Below are positions 52,001 through 64,000 of a stretch of DNA of 64,000 nt, piece after piece; position 1 is the first letter of the stretch, and every line of letters begins with the position of its first letter. The stretch is taken from contig JAILWY010000014.1 of NCBI GenBank assembly GCA_022113835.1, positions 5,023,501 through 5,087,500 of the forward strand, written 5' to 3'. The notes below the pieces were generated by a model. It did no database searches. It was not told where the DNA came from and saw only the letters and a program-made list of their open reading frames with translations. This DNA comes from Atopsyche davidsoni (Eukaryota > Arthropoda > Insecta > Trichoptera > Hydrobiosidae). The position numbers were made by a program, and so were the translations under genes.

Positions 52001-54739
52001 ATTGCGACAAAAGCTCAAAGACTTGTAATGAAAAAATACCACGCTGCTTCCACTATCTTTGTTCAAAGAAGCCTTTCTGTGCTGCAATTGAAACTCAGCA
52101 AATGCAAGTGGAAATATTTATTTATATGTATGCAACTTTTACTGCAATATTATTATTTATTTAACTACTCGTTGGTGTATTGCTTAGTGCCTAATCACTA
52201 GGCGCTTATATTCTGATATCTGAAATGAACGTCAGATTATTCTCACCATGACTCCGAGCACTTTTATTTAATATTGCCTCGATTACATATTGTTTTGTGG
52301 TTTATTATTATTTTATTGTAATTTAAAGTTTTTTTTAAACTTAGTTTCAATAATTTTATATGACATTTTATATATTATGCTTTTTTAATGAAGACTTGTC
52401 GATATTTGGTCTTGATTTAAATCCGATATGTTCACAGCTGTAGTAAATACGTTCATGTTTTAAATATAATAAATATGAAGTCTGAACAGAAAATATTTTA
52501 TAATTGGAGAAATTTAGAATTTTGTTTTTTAAATTAAGTTCGTTTGCTTTTATTTCCCCTGCTGATTCGACGGGAAAAACCACATTTTTAATTATCACTC
52601 AATTTCATCAGCACCTGTAATAACTCACCACCGCAACTGTATTCACGAAATTAATTATCCTGTGGAGGTTGGCTGAGATTGTTTTGTCCCTCCCCCTCCC
52701 CTGACCGCCTGGGGATGGGGTGCCTAATGGCTGCCTGTTTATGGTGCGACGTGACCGGGGGATTATGATTTTAGTTTTTGCTCAGGTGTGGGAATATTTT
52801 CTCAGCACACTGGCAATCTTGTGAATACCTCCCAACCGTACAAGGTATCCATCCTTAAGATAACAAAACACACCTCACTCATTAGAAGATTTATCGCTGT
52901 TTTCCAAGCTTATCGTATTTAAACTTGGACTAAGTGTTTTTTTTTTTTTTAATAATAATATATATTTTTTATATTACCATAAGATACGATTTAACTGTGC
53001 GTATTCGTAAATTACAGTCTTTTTCTTGTTTGCAATTGTTTTTACGTGTATTAATCTCATTATTTATTTTCATAAAACAGCGATAAATTTTTATATAGTT
53101 CTGACCATTTATTTGTTAAGTATTTTAATATATGAAAGATATTTATGAAGTAATAAAATGATCTGTTAACTGGGATGTAAAAATGTTCAAATAAACAAAT
53201 ATAAAACTCATAAGGATAATTTTACAGGAGTCGATGATTACATGGATATGGTTGTAGGTATTGTTATAAAAGCAAGTGTAAATATAATTTTGTTATACTT
53301 AGTGAGAATAACCGAAGACCGTTGTTTGTAAAATTTTGTTATTGGGCTTTATACCACCACATTGAAGGTTAAGGATGTGCGATTAGTAAGGAAAGCAATT
53401 TAGACATACAAGCTCCCTGACAACACAAATAGAAATGACGGCCTAAGGCTAAAGACAACTGATTTACAACTCTACGTGCGCTCGGAGAGCTGTTCTTTCC
53501 TATGCTGTTCAATAAATGAAAGCTAACACTTCACGTATCTAATCATTATTTAGTTTATTAGTTGTTCAGATTTTGAAGTGTATAAAAAAATACATTGCAA
53601 CAAACGTGCAAGTTTTTATATTATAAAGATAAATATAAGATATAACTTTGTTTTTAATTTTGCGATCCGTTTCGAATTTACTTAAGCACTGAAATCCCAA
53701 ACTGCCGTCTCGCAATCTCGATCCGAGCTCTGTGCGCTCCCCGTTCCGATCCGCGGACTCGGAGTTGCATTTAAAATGCTTAAGCTTAATTAATTAATAC
53801 TTTGGTCACACGAGGGTGGCCCGCTGCATTTCCTCTGAGATTTTCATAATTACAGGATCCGCTCGAGATAAGAAAATCTCGAGTTATCTTCACTTCCAGT
53901 GGAGTTTTCTTCGCGCTTGACTTTCGGAAATCTTAATTTAGTTCTGGATTCAGTGGATTCCTCGCTTACAGCGTTACCGGCGCGAAGCAGCTGAAGTTCC
54001 CTAAGACTGCTCGTACCTTATACGAGTCCGCTCTTCAATTATCAAAGTTTGCCTTGTTGAATATAATTCATGCCTTAAAAAAGCATTCGTTTGTGCTAAG
54101 CAAATAATTGTGTGCTTTTATGTGCGAAGGGGGAATATAAACGAAATAAGGCATTTTAAAACTGTTAATCTGGTTTTTTTGGTACGTTTTAATTAAAACC
54201 GTTGTTTTATTTATTTATATATATATATATTTTTTTTTTTTTTTTGAGAAGACAACAATCTATTGATAAGAAAAGAGGGACGTGTTTAAAGCTTACTGAA
54301 AATAATCTTTTAAAAATCTTTTTAAAATTGCGTAGGCCTTTCTGATGCCTTCACAACCCCCCGAGACCTTTCCGCCTCCAAATGTGCGGAAATTTACAAA
54401 TTTCGTCGCGTTTCTGTTCAGCTCTTTATAGGGAAAAGCTGTTTTTCAATTGATATTTTGACCAGAGATAGGAAAATTGTTGTCATTTTTGTCGATATTC
54501 TTCAAACTGAAGACCTTAATATTGACTTATTCGTTAAATTTTTATTTTTTTGTTTAAAATGAAAAATATGTTCATTAACTAATTAGTGATTAAGTTTCCA
54601 TTTTTAAACCATTGACGTTTCTGTAAAAAATAGTCCATGTAAATTATTAATTAATGATTTATTAATTTACTAACTAATTAATCAGAATCAATAAGATATA
54701 CGTCTATAATGGCACCACGAAATCATTGTTGGCTTAGGC

Positions 54740-54803
54740 TTGTTGGTTTAGTAGTTAGACTATGAACTCTTGATAAAGTTCGATCCCCTTTCTGGCAGTG
54801 AAT
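54740..54803 (+). repeat. Possible tRNA-derived SINE remnant
   Basis: TTGGTTTAGTAGTTAGACT (54743-54761) resembles a polymerase III A-box. AGTTCGATCCCC (54779-54790) is close to the B-box GGTTCGANNCC. The spacing, about 33 bases, is shorter than in a normal tRNA, and no acceptor-stem pairing is seen. It is followed by CTGGCAGTGAATAC, like the region after the tRNA head in insect SINEs. Probably decayed and not a functional tRNA gene. Confidence 0.35.
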
Positions 54804-54954
54804 ACCGAAACTAATTTTGTTTTAGTCAGTTTATGTTTAATCTAAAAAATACTATACAAAACAAGTAAACTAACAAACATTATGTTGGAATTACTTTTTA
54901 GATAATTTTATTCAAGGCTGCTAGAGTAACTTTTCAGAAAACCTGAAATAAGCA

Positions 54955-55170
54955 GGCTCGATGTGGCCCGCGAGGTGTCCGGATGGATTCCTGCAGCGGC
55001 CGCGATTGCCCTGCCGGCTAATGGTGTCGCCCATTAGCCTCCATTTCATTAGGGCGACGCCACTCTCGCCGTGAAAGCCTCCTCTCGGGAATCTCAATTC
55101 AGAATTCCAAACTAGATTCGTTTTTGTTTGACGAAGTGGCTCCTATTGCCGCCTGAAAGGAACTCGAGAG
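54955..55170. other. GC islet with two overlapping hairpins
   Basis: A GC-rich islet. It contains GGCTAATGG (55016-55024) with its exact complement at 55031-55039, and a second stem pairing 55022-55032 with 55052-55062 (11 bp, one G-U). The two stems share bases and cannot form together. Three CATTA/TAATG homeodomain-like cores fall in 50 bases. Confidence 0.55.
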
Positions 55171-56911
55171 TCGTTTGGGAACTGAAATGCACCGAGAGGA
55201 ATGCCAATCACGCCCGTTTATAAAAATATGAGATTAATTGGAAAGCCAATTATTACGATAAGCTATTTTCAAATAGTTGGTTTTTTAAAATTTGACATAT
55301 TTTTTTTGATTTAAACAAAATTTATAAATAACCTAGATGCTTGCCCAAAGTTTCTTTGCTTTTAGAATTCTTACTAAATTTTCATAAAGTATCCAAAATT
55401 CTTACCGCGTTAATAATAAAAAAATCATTTTGTATATCATGTTTAATCACCCCGGGTGTCGTTTACAACAAGAGGCAAGGATCACAAAAAAAATACATTG
55501 CCTCCCCCAGCTTTTGAATGCCAAGAACCCTTTAAGCCACGGTGCAGTCACGCATGGTGTGGAATAAAAGGCTTTGATCACGGGAAGGGAGATCAGCCGA
55601 CACCCCGGGGTAGTCGTTAGCCAACGCCCTTCCCTCACCTGCTTCGAGGGACTCTCTAATTATACTGAATAATACCATATACACGACAATGGCTTTCTGA
55701 AAGTTCAAAATGATTACTTGAGATGTTAGGTACGATAATTTTTATTATAATTTATGATTTTAATATGAACATCTTTATTTTAGTATGCCATATAAGCCAT
55801 GCTTGGTATTATAGTGGGACTGATGTAATTTTTTTATAAAAAAGGACACAGAATAGTTTTCTATGCCGAAATTATTAAATACAAACCGTGATCTTAGCGA
55901 GACTCGTGCTTTGCCTAAAATCAAAATGAATGCTAAGAAACAATAATTAATTTAATGTTAGTGCATAAATAAAAAGAAACAACTTTTTTTTCTTCTTAAT
56001 GACGCAGAATTAAAAAAAAGTTATGGCAAAATAAAAAGAACGTTGTATTAGGGGAATGACGAGTCGCTTTCTCTTCCCCAAGTGTCCGAGACGTGAATGA
56101 CATTTATGTATGATGGACGCCGGCGTGGTACGGAAACTTTGGAGACTTGCGACATCCGCTTCCGGCGCTCGTCGTGTAGACATCTTCCGGTGTCGCCAAT
56201 GCTGACAAATATATTCCTCCATATACCCACGCAAGTGCCTGCGAAGTACGACCGCTTACAGTTTACTTGAAACTCGAGAGCTGTTTACACTGTAGAGATT
56301 TTTCTACGGCTTTATGTTTAGTGTCACCGGCTAGATGGACTGTTTGTTGCGATAGGAATATATTTCGTGTTGTATATAAATATTGTACAAATAGATTAAT
56401 GTATTTGTTTATTTAATCACGAAGCTTTCTCATAATTTTATTTAAGATTTTTTTTTGCTGCTGAGAACACGAAATATGTTAATATCTGCTTCAATAACTT
56501 TTCATGGGTTAAAAATATTTTTTTATATTAGATGTAGAATCGAATAAGTTACTTATGTGTCGGAACACACAATAAAAGTTACCAATAACAACATTGGTTG
56601 ACAAACAAATATTTTCTCCATAAACCTTCACGTCAGTTGATTATCTGTTGTGACGTAAAAGACGTATTATTAATATCTTCAAAACTTAGAGTAATCGTAA
56701 TTCATCCAAATTGAACAAAAAAAATACAATGTGTACTTAGAACCCTCGAAGTTCAGTTGATTTGGAAACGATCAAACTATTTTAATTGATGTCATACATA
56801 TCACTGAGAAACGTTTGATATTATTTCAAAAACGAATAGCTTTAAAATATAATTTGTAGCATTTGCGGTCTGAAATTTCGTGTGTTGATTTTTTTTTAAT
56901 TTCGCTTACAG

Positions 56912-57081
56912 GTGCAAAGAGCCAGGGCGCTACTTAGAAGACCTGCCCCCCACCGCGGTGGTGGTCTGCTTCCACAACGAGGCGTGGTCCGTCCTGCTGC
57001 GAACTGTCCACTCCGTGCTGGACCGCTCTCCCGACCACCTCATCAAGGAGATCATCTTGGTAGATGACTTCTCCGACATGC
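56912..57081 (+). CDS. Pgant: Pgant exon 3: GT-A catalytic core, start
   Basis: After the acceptor TTACAG at 56911 it completes W166 and encodes residues 167-222 plus one nucleotide. It carries GRYLEDLP, then the first beta-strand and UDP-binding block [20 protein letters not shown] (183-202), then [11 protein letters not shown] (211-221). Family knowledge: this region begins the UDP-GalNAc binding fold. The donor is GTAAGT at 57082 (phase 1). About 47 kb of intron separates it from exon 2, yet frame and family order are uninterrupted, so no exon appears to be missing between them. Confidence 0.97.
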
Positions 57082-57570
57082 GTAAGTTGCCCCGTTACAA
57101 CATACTGTTTCATATAATTTCAATTCAAATCCATTCCTATCATGTTCATATGGTAAGAACCACGTTTGCTTAGATAAAACATGCATTCTTAACAGTTCTC
57201 AATTAAATATTTATTAATTTTATGTTCACTTTTTATGAATCTTATTCAGATTAATTAAAATTGTAACCTAACTAAATACTCAGAATTTTTTTTTAAATGC
57301 ACTTCTGTAACTACAACGTTTGGTTTTCAATTGACCGAAATCATTTCTTTAAATTTATTCAGAGAAGTACACTTTTTTAAGAGTCTTTGTGTTCATCATA
57401 GAGATAATTCTTTCATGCGAAATTGAATGTTTTTTTGTGATACTTTCAAACAGCCAAAAAAGAATACATAATTGTAAAATGCGAAATAAATGAACTGATA
57501 ACCGAGTAAAGTATCTAATTTAAATTATTAGATATTATGTATTATTGTTGTCTACGTTTATTTCTCACAG
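57082..57570 (+). other. Pgant intron 3
   Basis: A 489-bp intron with GTAAGT and TCTCACAG ends, phase 1. It is AT-rich throughout with no GC islet and no recognisable feature. Confidence 0.9.
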
Positions 57571-57735
57571 CGCACACCAAGCAGCAGCTGGACGACTACA
57601 TGGCCAACTACCCCAAAGTCAAGGTGGTCAGAGCCAAGAAGCGAGAAGGTCTGATCCGCGCCCGCCTTCTGGGCGCGCGGCACGTCACGGCCCCCGTCAT
57701 CACTTACCTGGACAGCCACTGCGAGTGTACCGAAG
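57571..57735 (+). CDS. Pgant: Pgant exon 4: catalytic core with DXH metal motif
   Basis: It completes P223 and encodes residues 224-277 plus one nucleotide. It contains [12 protein letters not shown] (247-258) and [13 protein letters not shown] (266-278). D270-S-H272 is the DXH motif which in this family coordinates Mn2+ and the UDP diphosphate. Both residues are present, so this part of the active site looks intact. The donor is GTGAGT at 57736. Codon use is GC-rich like the other exons. Confidence 0.97.
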
Positions 57736-60688
57736 GTGAGTCGATAAACTTAAAATAATGTTACACACACACATTATATATATGTACGTTTATGTATGAG
57801 TGTGTGTATAAAATTAATTCCCACAATTATTTTAAATATCAAAACTACATTCCATTTTTCGTGTACATGTAGTTTAATGACGTTTCAGTGTTTATATATT
57901 AAACGTTGAATGGTCTGAACCGAAAACGTATTGACATATCACAACACCAACCCCAATATTTGTGCGGAATCCCTGATCCAGGGCAGGGGCTGTTTTTTCA
58001 GGCGGGACCTCCGACCCGTCTTCAAATAGAGACTCCGTGAAGAACCCTCGCCGGGAGGGGAAGCGGAAGTCGCCTGAAAGGCTTTTTAGTTGCGCGCGAG
58101 CCTCTTTCCTTTTCTCACTTCCCGGCATTTGCAGCCTGCAGTATTCATTCCCGAGTGGGCAAATATTTCTTTTCACTCTTCTTCGACCCATTTTTCAAGA
58201 GAGCCTCAATTAGAAGTTTTCTCGCTGGTTTCTGGGGGTTTTGTGCGCTTCTAAAATATTTTTTTGAAATTTCCTTTGAAATTTATTTTTCAATAAATAT
58301 TTTGCATTTTATTCGCCCAAGATTTTTCTTACGAATTATTTACTGGAAATTTAACATAGTATTGGCCAAATGATGTCAATGATATGCAGCCAATTAGTTC
58401 AAGTTTATTTTCAATAGCTAACCTTTTTCTTATGGAGCATCTTCTTTAAGGAAGTGGTGACCATCTCATTGAACATATTTTGTTTGTCAGTTCATGTTTT
58501 TTTTATAATAATATTGTAGCTTATATTTTGTCAAAAATATATAACTTCCACTTTAGTTAAGTTTTTGTACTATCTCAAAGGAATGTAGCTTGAAAAATAT
58601 CTAAAAATCAAGTAATGCCCGTATGTGTGCGAAGGTATTTCCCGTAACTTCCGTGTAAACATAAATATCCCGAATGTCACTCCCGCTCATCCCTTCAGCG
58701 GCGCTGCCTAATGAAGCCGCCGAGGCTCGGGTCGCAGTCCATTTCCTCCGGTAAAGTTCACTTTTGATAAAAATATGCTTTGTTTCTCCTCCCGAGGCTT
58801 ATGTTGTCAACGGCGCTGTCCAAAATAAATTATTTATTTTGAATATAAATCATTTTTTGGAGATTTTCTCTTTATATATTATTAAAGTTGTATTCGCCAT
58901 GAAATGTTATCAAACATGCTGGTTATTTTGACGCTCGAGGTGGCATCGTGGTTATCTCTTCTTTAAATTTGATCAACCTATTTTTTAACTCTAAGAAAAG
59001 ATTCAAGAAAATACCTTTTGTTAAAACACGTACAATATGTACTAACCAATTTTTTATTTCACGTAAATATTAAAATAAAATAATATCCATCAAATTGTTT
59101 TGACTATAACGTGTAAATATAAATATAAAATAAATTATTTTCGTTAAATATTAAACATTAGCCGTATATAACTAAAAAGGTTAATATTATAAACTAATAC
59201 GTGGAATATTTTTTTTATTTTATATAAATAAAAATTGCTACAAAACACATAAAATAATATGAAAAGTATGACGTCATTATCGTATTGTTTATTTAGACGT
59301 TTTATTATTTTATAATTGCAGTAGCCGGCTGCGTCTGCTCACATTAAACTGTTTCGTATCCATTTGTTAAGATATCTACTTATGTAGCGAAATAATAAAT
59401 GAAATGTAATATGGTGCAATAGAAAAAATTTATTTCTTACAATAATTATTATTTAATTAGTTATTCCAGTTGTATTATATTGGTGATATTGATGGTCGTG
59501 ACCCCATTACAATTTAGAAGACCTGCGTGCCTCGAAATGGCACAGGATTGGCTAATCGCGACGATGTATAGTAGTGTCTTTTCTAGAGTTTTAGAAATTT
59601 ATAATAATTTTTTTTTTTATTATATATATTTATTTATCAAAGCGATACGCTGTCTTCTTAGTGGGTGATTAGATTAACTGAAATCTTCCCTCGCCGCCCC
59701 CTTGCCCAAGTCCGGCCGGGGCGGTGTAATTTGTTGGTGCAAACTTTTTCCTACGCCCGGAAAACAACGTGAGGCTTCTCCCTCCAAATGGTTTTTCATT
59801 TATTTCTGCCCGATTAGTTGTTAATATTCCGCCGCTTCTTGCTCCGAGTTCATCAGATGTTTTGCGTCCCTTAACGACGCTTGAGCGCGGAAATGTCTTC
59901 CGAAAAACATATTTTCCTGATTGTGTTTTGTTATTACACATATATCGTTAACCTTATCATCATTTTTATCTTGACAGCAAATATCCTCATACTGATTATC
60001 TTTGCTTGAGTTTCAAGAAAACACGAGCTGGTCTGTTAGAGCTTTAGTTAATATCATGTAATAATATTAAGCATTTTTTTTTATAAAAATGTTATCTACT
60101 TTTATGAAGAAAACTATCTGTTCTAAATAAATTAAGGGCTATTTTTTCCAAAATTTAAGTTTTTTTTGTCAACATCTCTTTTATTTTTAATCATTTATTG
60201 TCTATGTAATGGGTGTTTTTAAATACTTGGAAAAACTTTTAAAAATATATATTATTCTTTAATGTTTTATATCCATCACATAAAATTTTATAATTTTATA
60301 CTGGTTGGTATACATAGTTATAAAGCTTGTTTTTAAAATTTAACAAATTATCATAAAATCCATTACTAAATTGGTGAGGTACAAAAAGTTTTCGGCTTTC
60401 AGAGTAATATTTAACTTTTTTTACTTGAGACGGCCGGCGACACTTTATGCTCTTTTTAGAGTGTTTTTAAACATTTCACTTTATTGGGCTAACAAATGGC
60501 ACCATCTCAAAATGAGCCAGACGGCTCGTCATTTTTCATACAATAATCTCACACTCTGCATTAATTATTAATCAATATATGATTTTAAAAAAACGCAGTT
60601 TTTATTTGAACCCCCTCACAATAATAACATAATATAAAAATGCGGTACGAAGTCGTTTTTAAGAATACACGAAAATGTATTTGTTAAA

Positions 60689-60741
60689 ATATTCTGTAAG
60701 ATGTTTTTTTTTTTTTTTTTTTTTTTTTTCATACAGAATAT
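60689..60741. repeat. T26 tract bracketed by a 10-bp inverted repeat
   Basis: ATATTCTGTA (60689-60698) and its exact complement TACAGAATAT (60732-60741) flank a run of 26 T (60704-60729). The arrangement could fold as a hairpin with a T-rich loop. It could also be a poly-A tail of a minus-strand retroposon, but no target duplication in direct orientation is seen. Confidence 0.85.
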
Positions 60742-61057
60742 GAGTTCTTTTTATTTAATTTTATAACATATTCGTGTATCATCAGTCACAAAATATATTG
60801 TTATCTCAAAGATATATATCATCGGTGCATAGCTAGAAATGAGACGTGAATCGTCTGTTTGCAGGGCGCGTCAGGTGCGCGGCGGCGAGGGTTGGTCCTC
60901 CCCGCTTTATTGCCCGCCCCCGGGGCCCGCTGAATGTTTATCTGCTGGTTTTTTTTATATTTACGATTACAGCCCTGAAAAGCCGAAGCACCCCCCGCAG
61001 AAATGATCTTCTATTTTATATTTCGAGGGCCCGCGCTATGTGGAGGCGTTGCTGTTG

Positions 61058-61082
61058 TTTTTTTTTTTTTTTTTTTTTTTTT
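61058..61082. repeat. T25 homopolymer tract
   Basis: Twenty-five T directly next to a GC-rich islet. It could be slippage or the tail of a retrocopy in minus orientation. No gene-like sequence precedes it on the minus strand. Confidence 0.9.
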
Positions 61083-61860
61083 CCTGTGGGAAAATACGTT
61101 TTCACATATTTCTGTTTGCATGTTAACCTAACGTCTCTAGGCTATTACGTTCAATTTATTTATCATATTTTATGTATCCTAAATTTTAACTGGAATAATA
61201 CAGCTTTTTATTAATGTGACTCTTACGTCACATTATTTAGTTTGAGTTTATGAATCATTTGCATACTCACTGCATTGTGTAACTTTGTAAAATTGCTTTA
61301 ATATAATATATTTCTGAATAATCAATCTAATTCAATACTCCATAACTTGTCTTAAATACTTGAAAGCACTCACGACAGACTAATTTAATTTTCAAACTCA
61401 ATATGTTCAGTAAATATACTAAGCTAAATGAAAGGTTTTTATTTTTTCTTTTAGTCTGGTCAAAGCTCTTAAAAGGCGAACGCACTCACAACAAAAATAG
61501 ATAGTAAAATTATGTCCATTTGGCTTAGTATGTTTGTTATTACAAGCTATAATTTCTATAAATGTATTAAATTTTCACTATTGTTAAATATCGAAATAGT
61601 TCTGAAAAATAACGAATAACTTTTGTTATTTAAAAAAATATTATTATTAATCATCCCAATTTAATGTTTGATCACTACCTGTGCCTTCATCTGAATTTCG
61701 AAATAAAATTCTCGTTCATATTATTCACAGCAGATAAAAGCTCATCATTGTGAAAGCCTACCAAAATATTTACAAGTAATTTTTCAAATAACAATATGTA
61801 TTCATCAAATTCAAATTTTAAAAAAGCACCGCGCCCGCCTGCATTATGGATGGGGCGGCG

Positions 61861-61920
61861 CCGCGTGCAGCCTGTACGCGCCGCGTGCAGCCTGTACACC
61901 CTGTGTGCAGCCTGTACGGG
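61861..61920. repeat. 20-bp tandem triplication
   Basis: Three head-to-tail units, CCGCGTGCAGCCTGTACGCG and two relatives. The core GTGCAGCCTGTAC is identical in all three, and the third differs in its first bases. It lies in a GC islet of intron 4. Confidence 0.95.
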
Positions 61921-63050
61921 GCGCTTTCGTTGCTTTCCTGAATCTGGCAACACTTAGCGGAGAGTCCCATTTTTAAATGAATCTGCGTAGTTAATTTGGC
62001 AGGTGTTGAACGATTTACATGATTTTTCTGGCGTTATAGACAATTGATTTGATTATACTAGCTGACGTACTGTTTGCTTTTAAATAAAAATAACTTCTGG
62101 GATATTTTTTTTTTGTTTTAACAACCACGATATCTTGTTGTATATGTGATGCTGGTTTGGCTTTAAATCATAGCTGTACGTAAAGTAAGTGTCCTCGCCC
62201 CTAATCTACACAACCTTTGCCAAATCATTTTTTCATGCGTTCTTACAGCTTATGTCCCCATGTATATGATGTAGTAAGAATTCTAACATAACTCTTTCCT
62301 CGATTTTTTTCTTTTTAATTATGTTTTTACTACTTTCATGACTTGTCGATAAAATGTAAAAAACGATCAATCTCAAATGATCTTTCGACTTTGTTCGATT
62401 CGTGTTTTTTTTTTAGCTGGGGGGTTCATTATTCGTCGTCTGGTAATTGTGTGTGTTTATTCCGTACTATAATTACGCCTTTTATTTGTCACTAACGAGG
62501 TTGTTTTTTTTACAAACAGAATTAAATTGCAGTTTATAAAGTATCCGCTCGGGTGCGCGACTGCATGCATAATAGACAACAAAGGGAATATGTAAATTCC
62601 GCTCCGCTTTTTATATAAATAAAACGGTGGATCAATTTGTTGCGAACGCGCAATGCTCGAGCTCTCAAATGGCGTTTATAATGTAATTGTTTTGGCAATG
62701 GTATATTTGAAATATATTTTTTCGAAAGGCTATCTAATGAAGTCAGCTGTCAAGTTGCATCATTAATATTTGCGTTTTTTTATTGATGATAATAATACCC
62801 TTTCGTGCGTTTGATTAACAGCATTGGATGCTTACATGGGTTTTAGATTAATATAAATGTAAAATATTTTTTATAATATTTATTTGTTGTTAAATATTTG
62901 AGTACTTGATTTGTGTTTTGACACTTTTCTTTTCGACCAAACAACAAAGTTCAAAAATACTATAATACTTTTTTTTATGTTTAATTATTTAACCGTTACC
63001 GTTAACAGTTACAAATACCTTGTGATAGCACTGTGCGTCTGCGCCCGCAG

Positions 63051-63304
63051 GTTGGCTGGAGCCGCTGCTGGACCGCATAGCGCGCGACCCCACCACGGTG
63101 GTGTGCCCCGTCATAGACGTCATCGACGACAGCTCGCTGCAGTACCACTGGAGGGGCAGCGGCACCGTCAACGTGGGAGGCTTCGACTGGAACCTGCAGT
63201 TCAACTGGCACCCCGTCCCCGACCGCGAGAAGCGCCGCCACAAGAGCACCGCCGAGCCCGTCTGGAGCCCCACCATGGCTGGAGGGCTCTTCTCCATCGA
63301 CAAG
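63051..63304 (+). CDS. Pgant: Pgant exon 5: catalytic core, Gal/GalNAc-T region start
   Basis: After CCCGCAG it completes G278 and encodes residues 279-362, ending exactly at a codon boundary (phase 0) before the donor GTACAC. It has WLEPLLDRI (279-287), VVCPVIDVI (294-302), VGGFDWNLQFNW (319-330), a Pro-Arg-Lys-rich link and SPTMAGGLFSIDK (350-362). The AGGLF block lies just before the WGGEN region of the catalytic domain, which should be in the next exon outside this window. The minus-strand open frames over this exon are mirror artefacts of its GC-rich codons. Confidence 0.96.
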
Positions 63305-64000
63305 GTACACAGCGCCCTCGCGCTACTGGAGCACTTCCGGTTTGCAGATTGCCAGGCTCAGCGCATTGATTATATTTTTGATGACTGTTTTCTGTGATTG
63401 CCTTACATCCACGGCCACAGTTGCATCCTGCTGAACAATTCAAACTTATCAACACAGCAAGTGAAGCACTACGCACCTTATATTTCAAACCTAAAGATTT
63501 TTTTTACGTAAACCATAGTAACGCGCTAAAAGCTTGCACAGTACGCAAAGTTCAAGTTAATGTGCAACTCCCACAGTGTCAGCCTCGTGTATTCTTAGCG
63601 CTACACAAATATTATCATGCTATGAAATACTTTGTGTATTCTTGTTCCTTCATTGTAAAATCGCAGGCTGTTTTCAGTTGTGAGCGTTAATTTATTTTAA
63701 TTTTGTTGCAAAATGTTTACATAAAACCTTTGAATAAAAATATCATTAGTCTACAGGTTCAAAATTACTTATTTTGCTTATATTAAAAGTTTAATTTCTT
63801 CTAGTTTTAAATTTCAATGTAAATTCATTTAATTTAAATAATAAGTTTGCTTTTTATTTATTTTATAATTATTATTAAAACGACTGATTTTTTTATCTAT
63901 TTACTTAAAATTATTTAACTTTGACTCATAATATTTTTTATTTATTTTAGTAGAATTTAATTATGTTACTGAAATTCCATATATTATAGCCAAATTACAT
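63305..64000 (+). other. Start of Pgant intron 5
   Basis: It begins with GTACAC after K362. The first 100-400 bases stay fairly balanced in composition and remain open in one frame to 63397, then turn AT-rich. No WGGEN-encoding exon is found, so the next coding exon lies past the window. No other feature is seen. Confidence 0.75.

Larger units (their letters stand above)
57736..63050 (+). other. Pgant intron 4
   Basis: A 5.3-kb intron with GTGAGT and CCCGCAG ends, phase 1. It is AT-rich. GC islets lie at about 57965-58170, 58660-58760, 59685-59895, 60850-61040 and 61830-61935. It also holds two pure T tracts (60704-60729 and 61058-61082), the first bracketed by a 10-bp inverted repeat, and a 20-bp tandem triplication at 61861-61920. 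No exon-like reading frame is seen. Confidence 0.85.

Noticed and set aside
58920..58985. TGGCATCGTGGTTA, a tRNA A-box-like string
   Set aside because: The expected B-box is missing; only a vague GATCAACC follows. Too weak to call a SINE.
60846..61214. A 122-codon frame including Cys and a Phe run
   Set aside because: The Phe run is the T25 tract and the N-terminal part is a GC islet. No coding signal.
62989..63488. Minus-strand frames over Pgant exon 5
   Set aside because: Mirror frames of GC-ending codons in a well-supported exon.

Overview
This window looks like nuclear DNA of an insect (or another arthropod). It is AT-rich and mostly non-coding. The one host gene I can support is split into five plus-strand exons. 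It encodes a polypeptide N-acetylgalactosaminyltransferase (GALNT/Pgant family), which starts mucin-type O-glycosylation in the Golgi. There are no bacterial operons, CRISPR arrays or rRNA genes. The insect order cannot be fixed from the sequence.

Layout. Positions 1-7299 are upstream DNA or a 5' intron, with a possible 5' UTR exon from 6781. Exon 1 (7300-7597) encodes a short cytoplasmic tail, a signal anchor and part of the stem. Exon 2 (9711-9909) finishes the stem. Intron 2 is about 47 kb (9910-56911). Exons 3, 4 and 5 (56912-57081, 57571-57735, 63051-63304) encode the first part of the GT-A catalytic domain, including the DXH metal motif. Splice phases match at every junction and give 362 continuous residues. 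The rest of the catalytic domain and the ricin-type lectin domain must lie beyond position 64000.

Mobile DNA. Two nearly identical elements of about 2.2 kb (15526-17732 and 41027-43223) sit in the long intron. Both lie in (TA)n tracts, carry 15-bp terminal inverted repeats and contain the same broken transposase-like gene, which has a DTT, CxHH and RW motif order like a diverged hAT element. Because the main lesions are shared, the family probably spread after its gene was already dead. Two short hAT-type MITEs (892-1348 and 34572-35095) have clear 8-bp target duplications and differ in the number of an internal tandem unit of roughly 30 bp. Smaller items are a 46-bp hairpin repeat seen twice, an unclassified repeat pair, a possible tRNA-derived SINE remnant, tandem repeats, a long (AT)n tract and poly-T tracts.

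The introns and upstream DNA are punctuated every 1-3 kb by GC- and CpG-rich islets of about 100-300 bp. They do not read as exons. An exact 10-mer (CGAGAACAAA or its complement) occurs in four of them, and one holds two mutually exclusive hairpins. These islets are the best candidates here for undescribed function, most simply as cis-regulatory elements, but this is inference.
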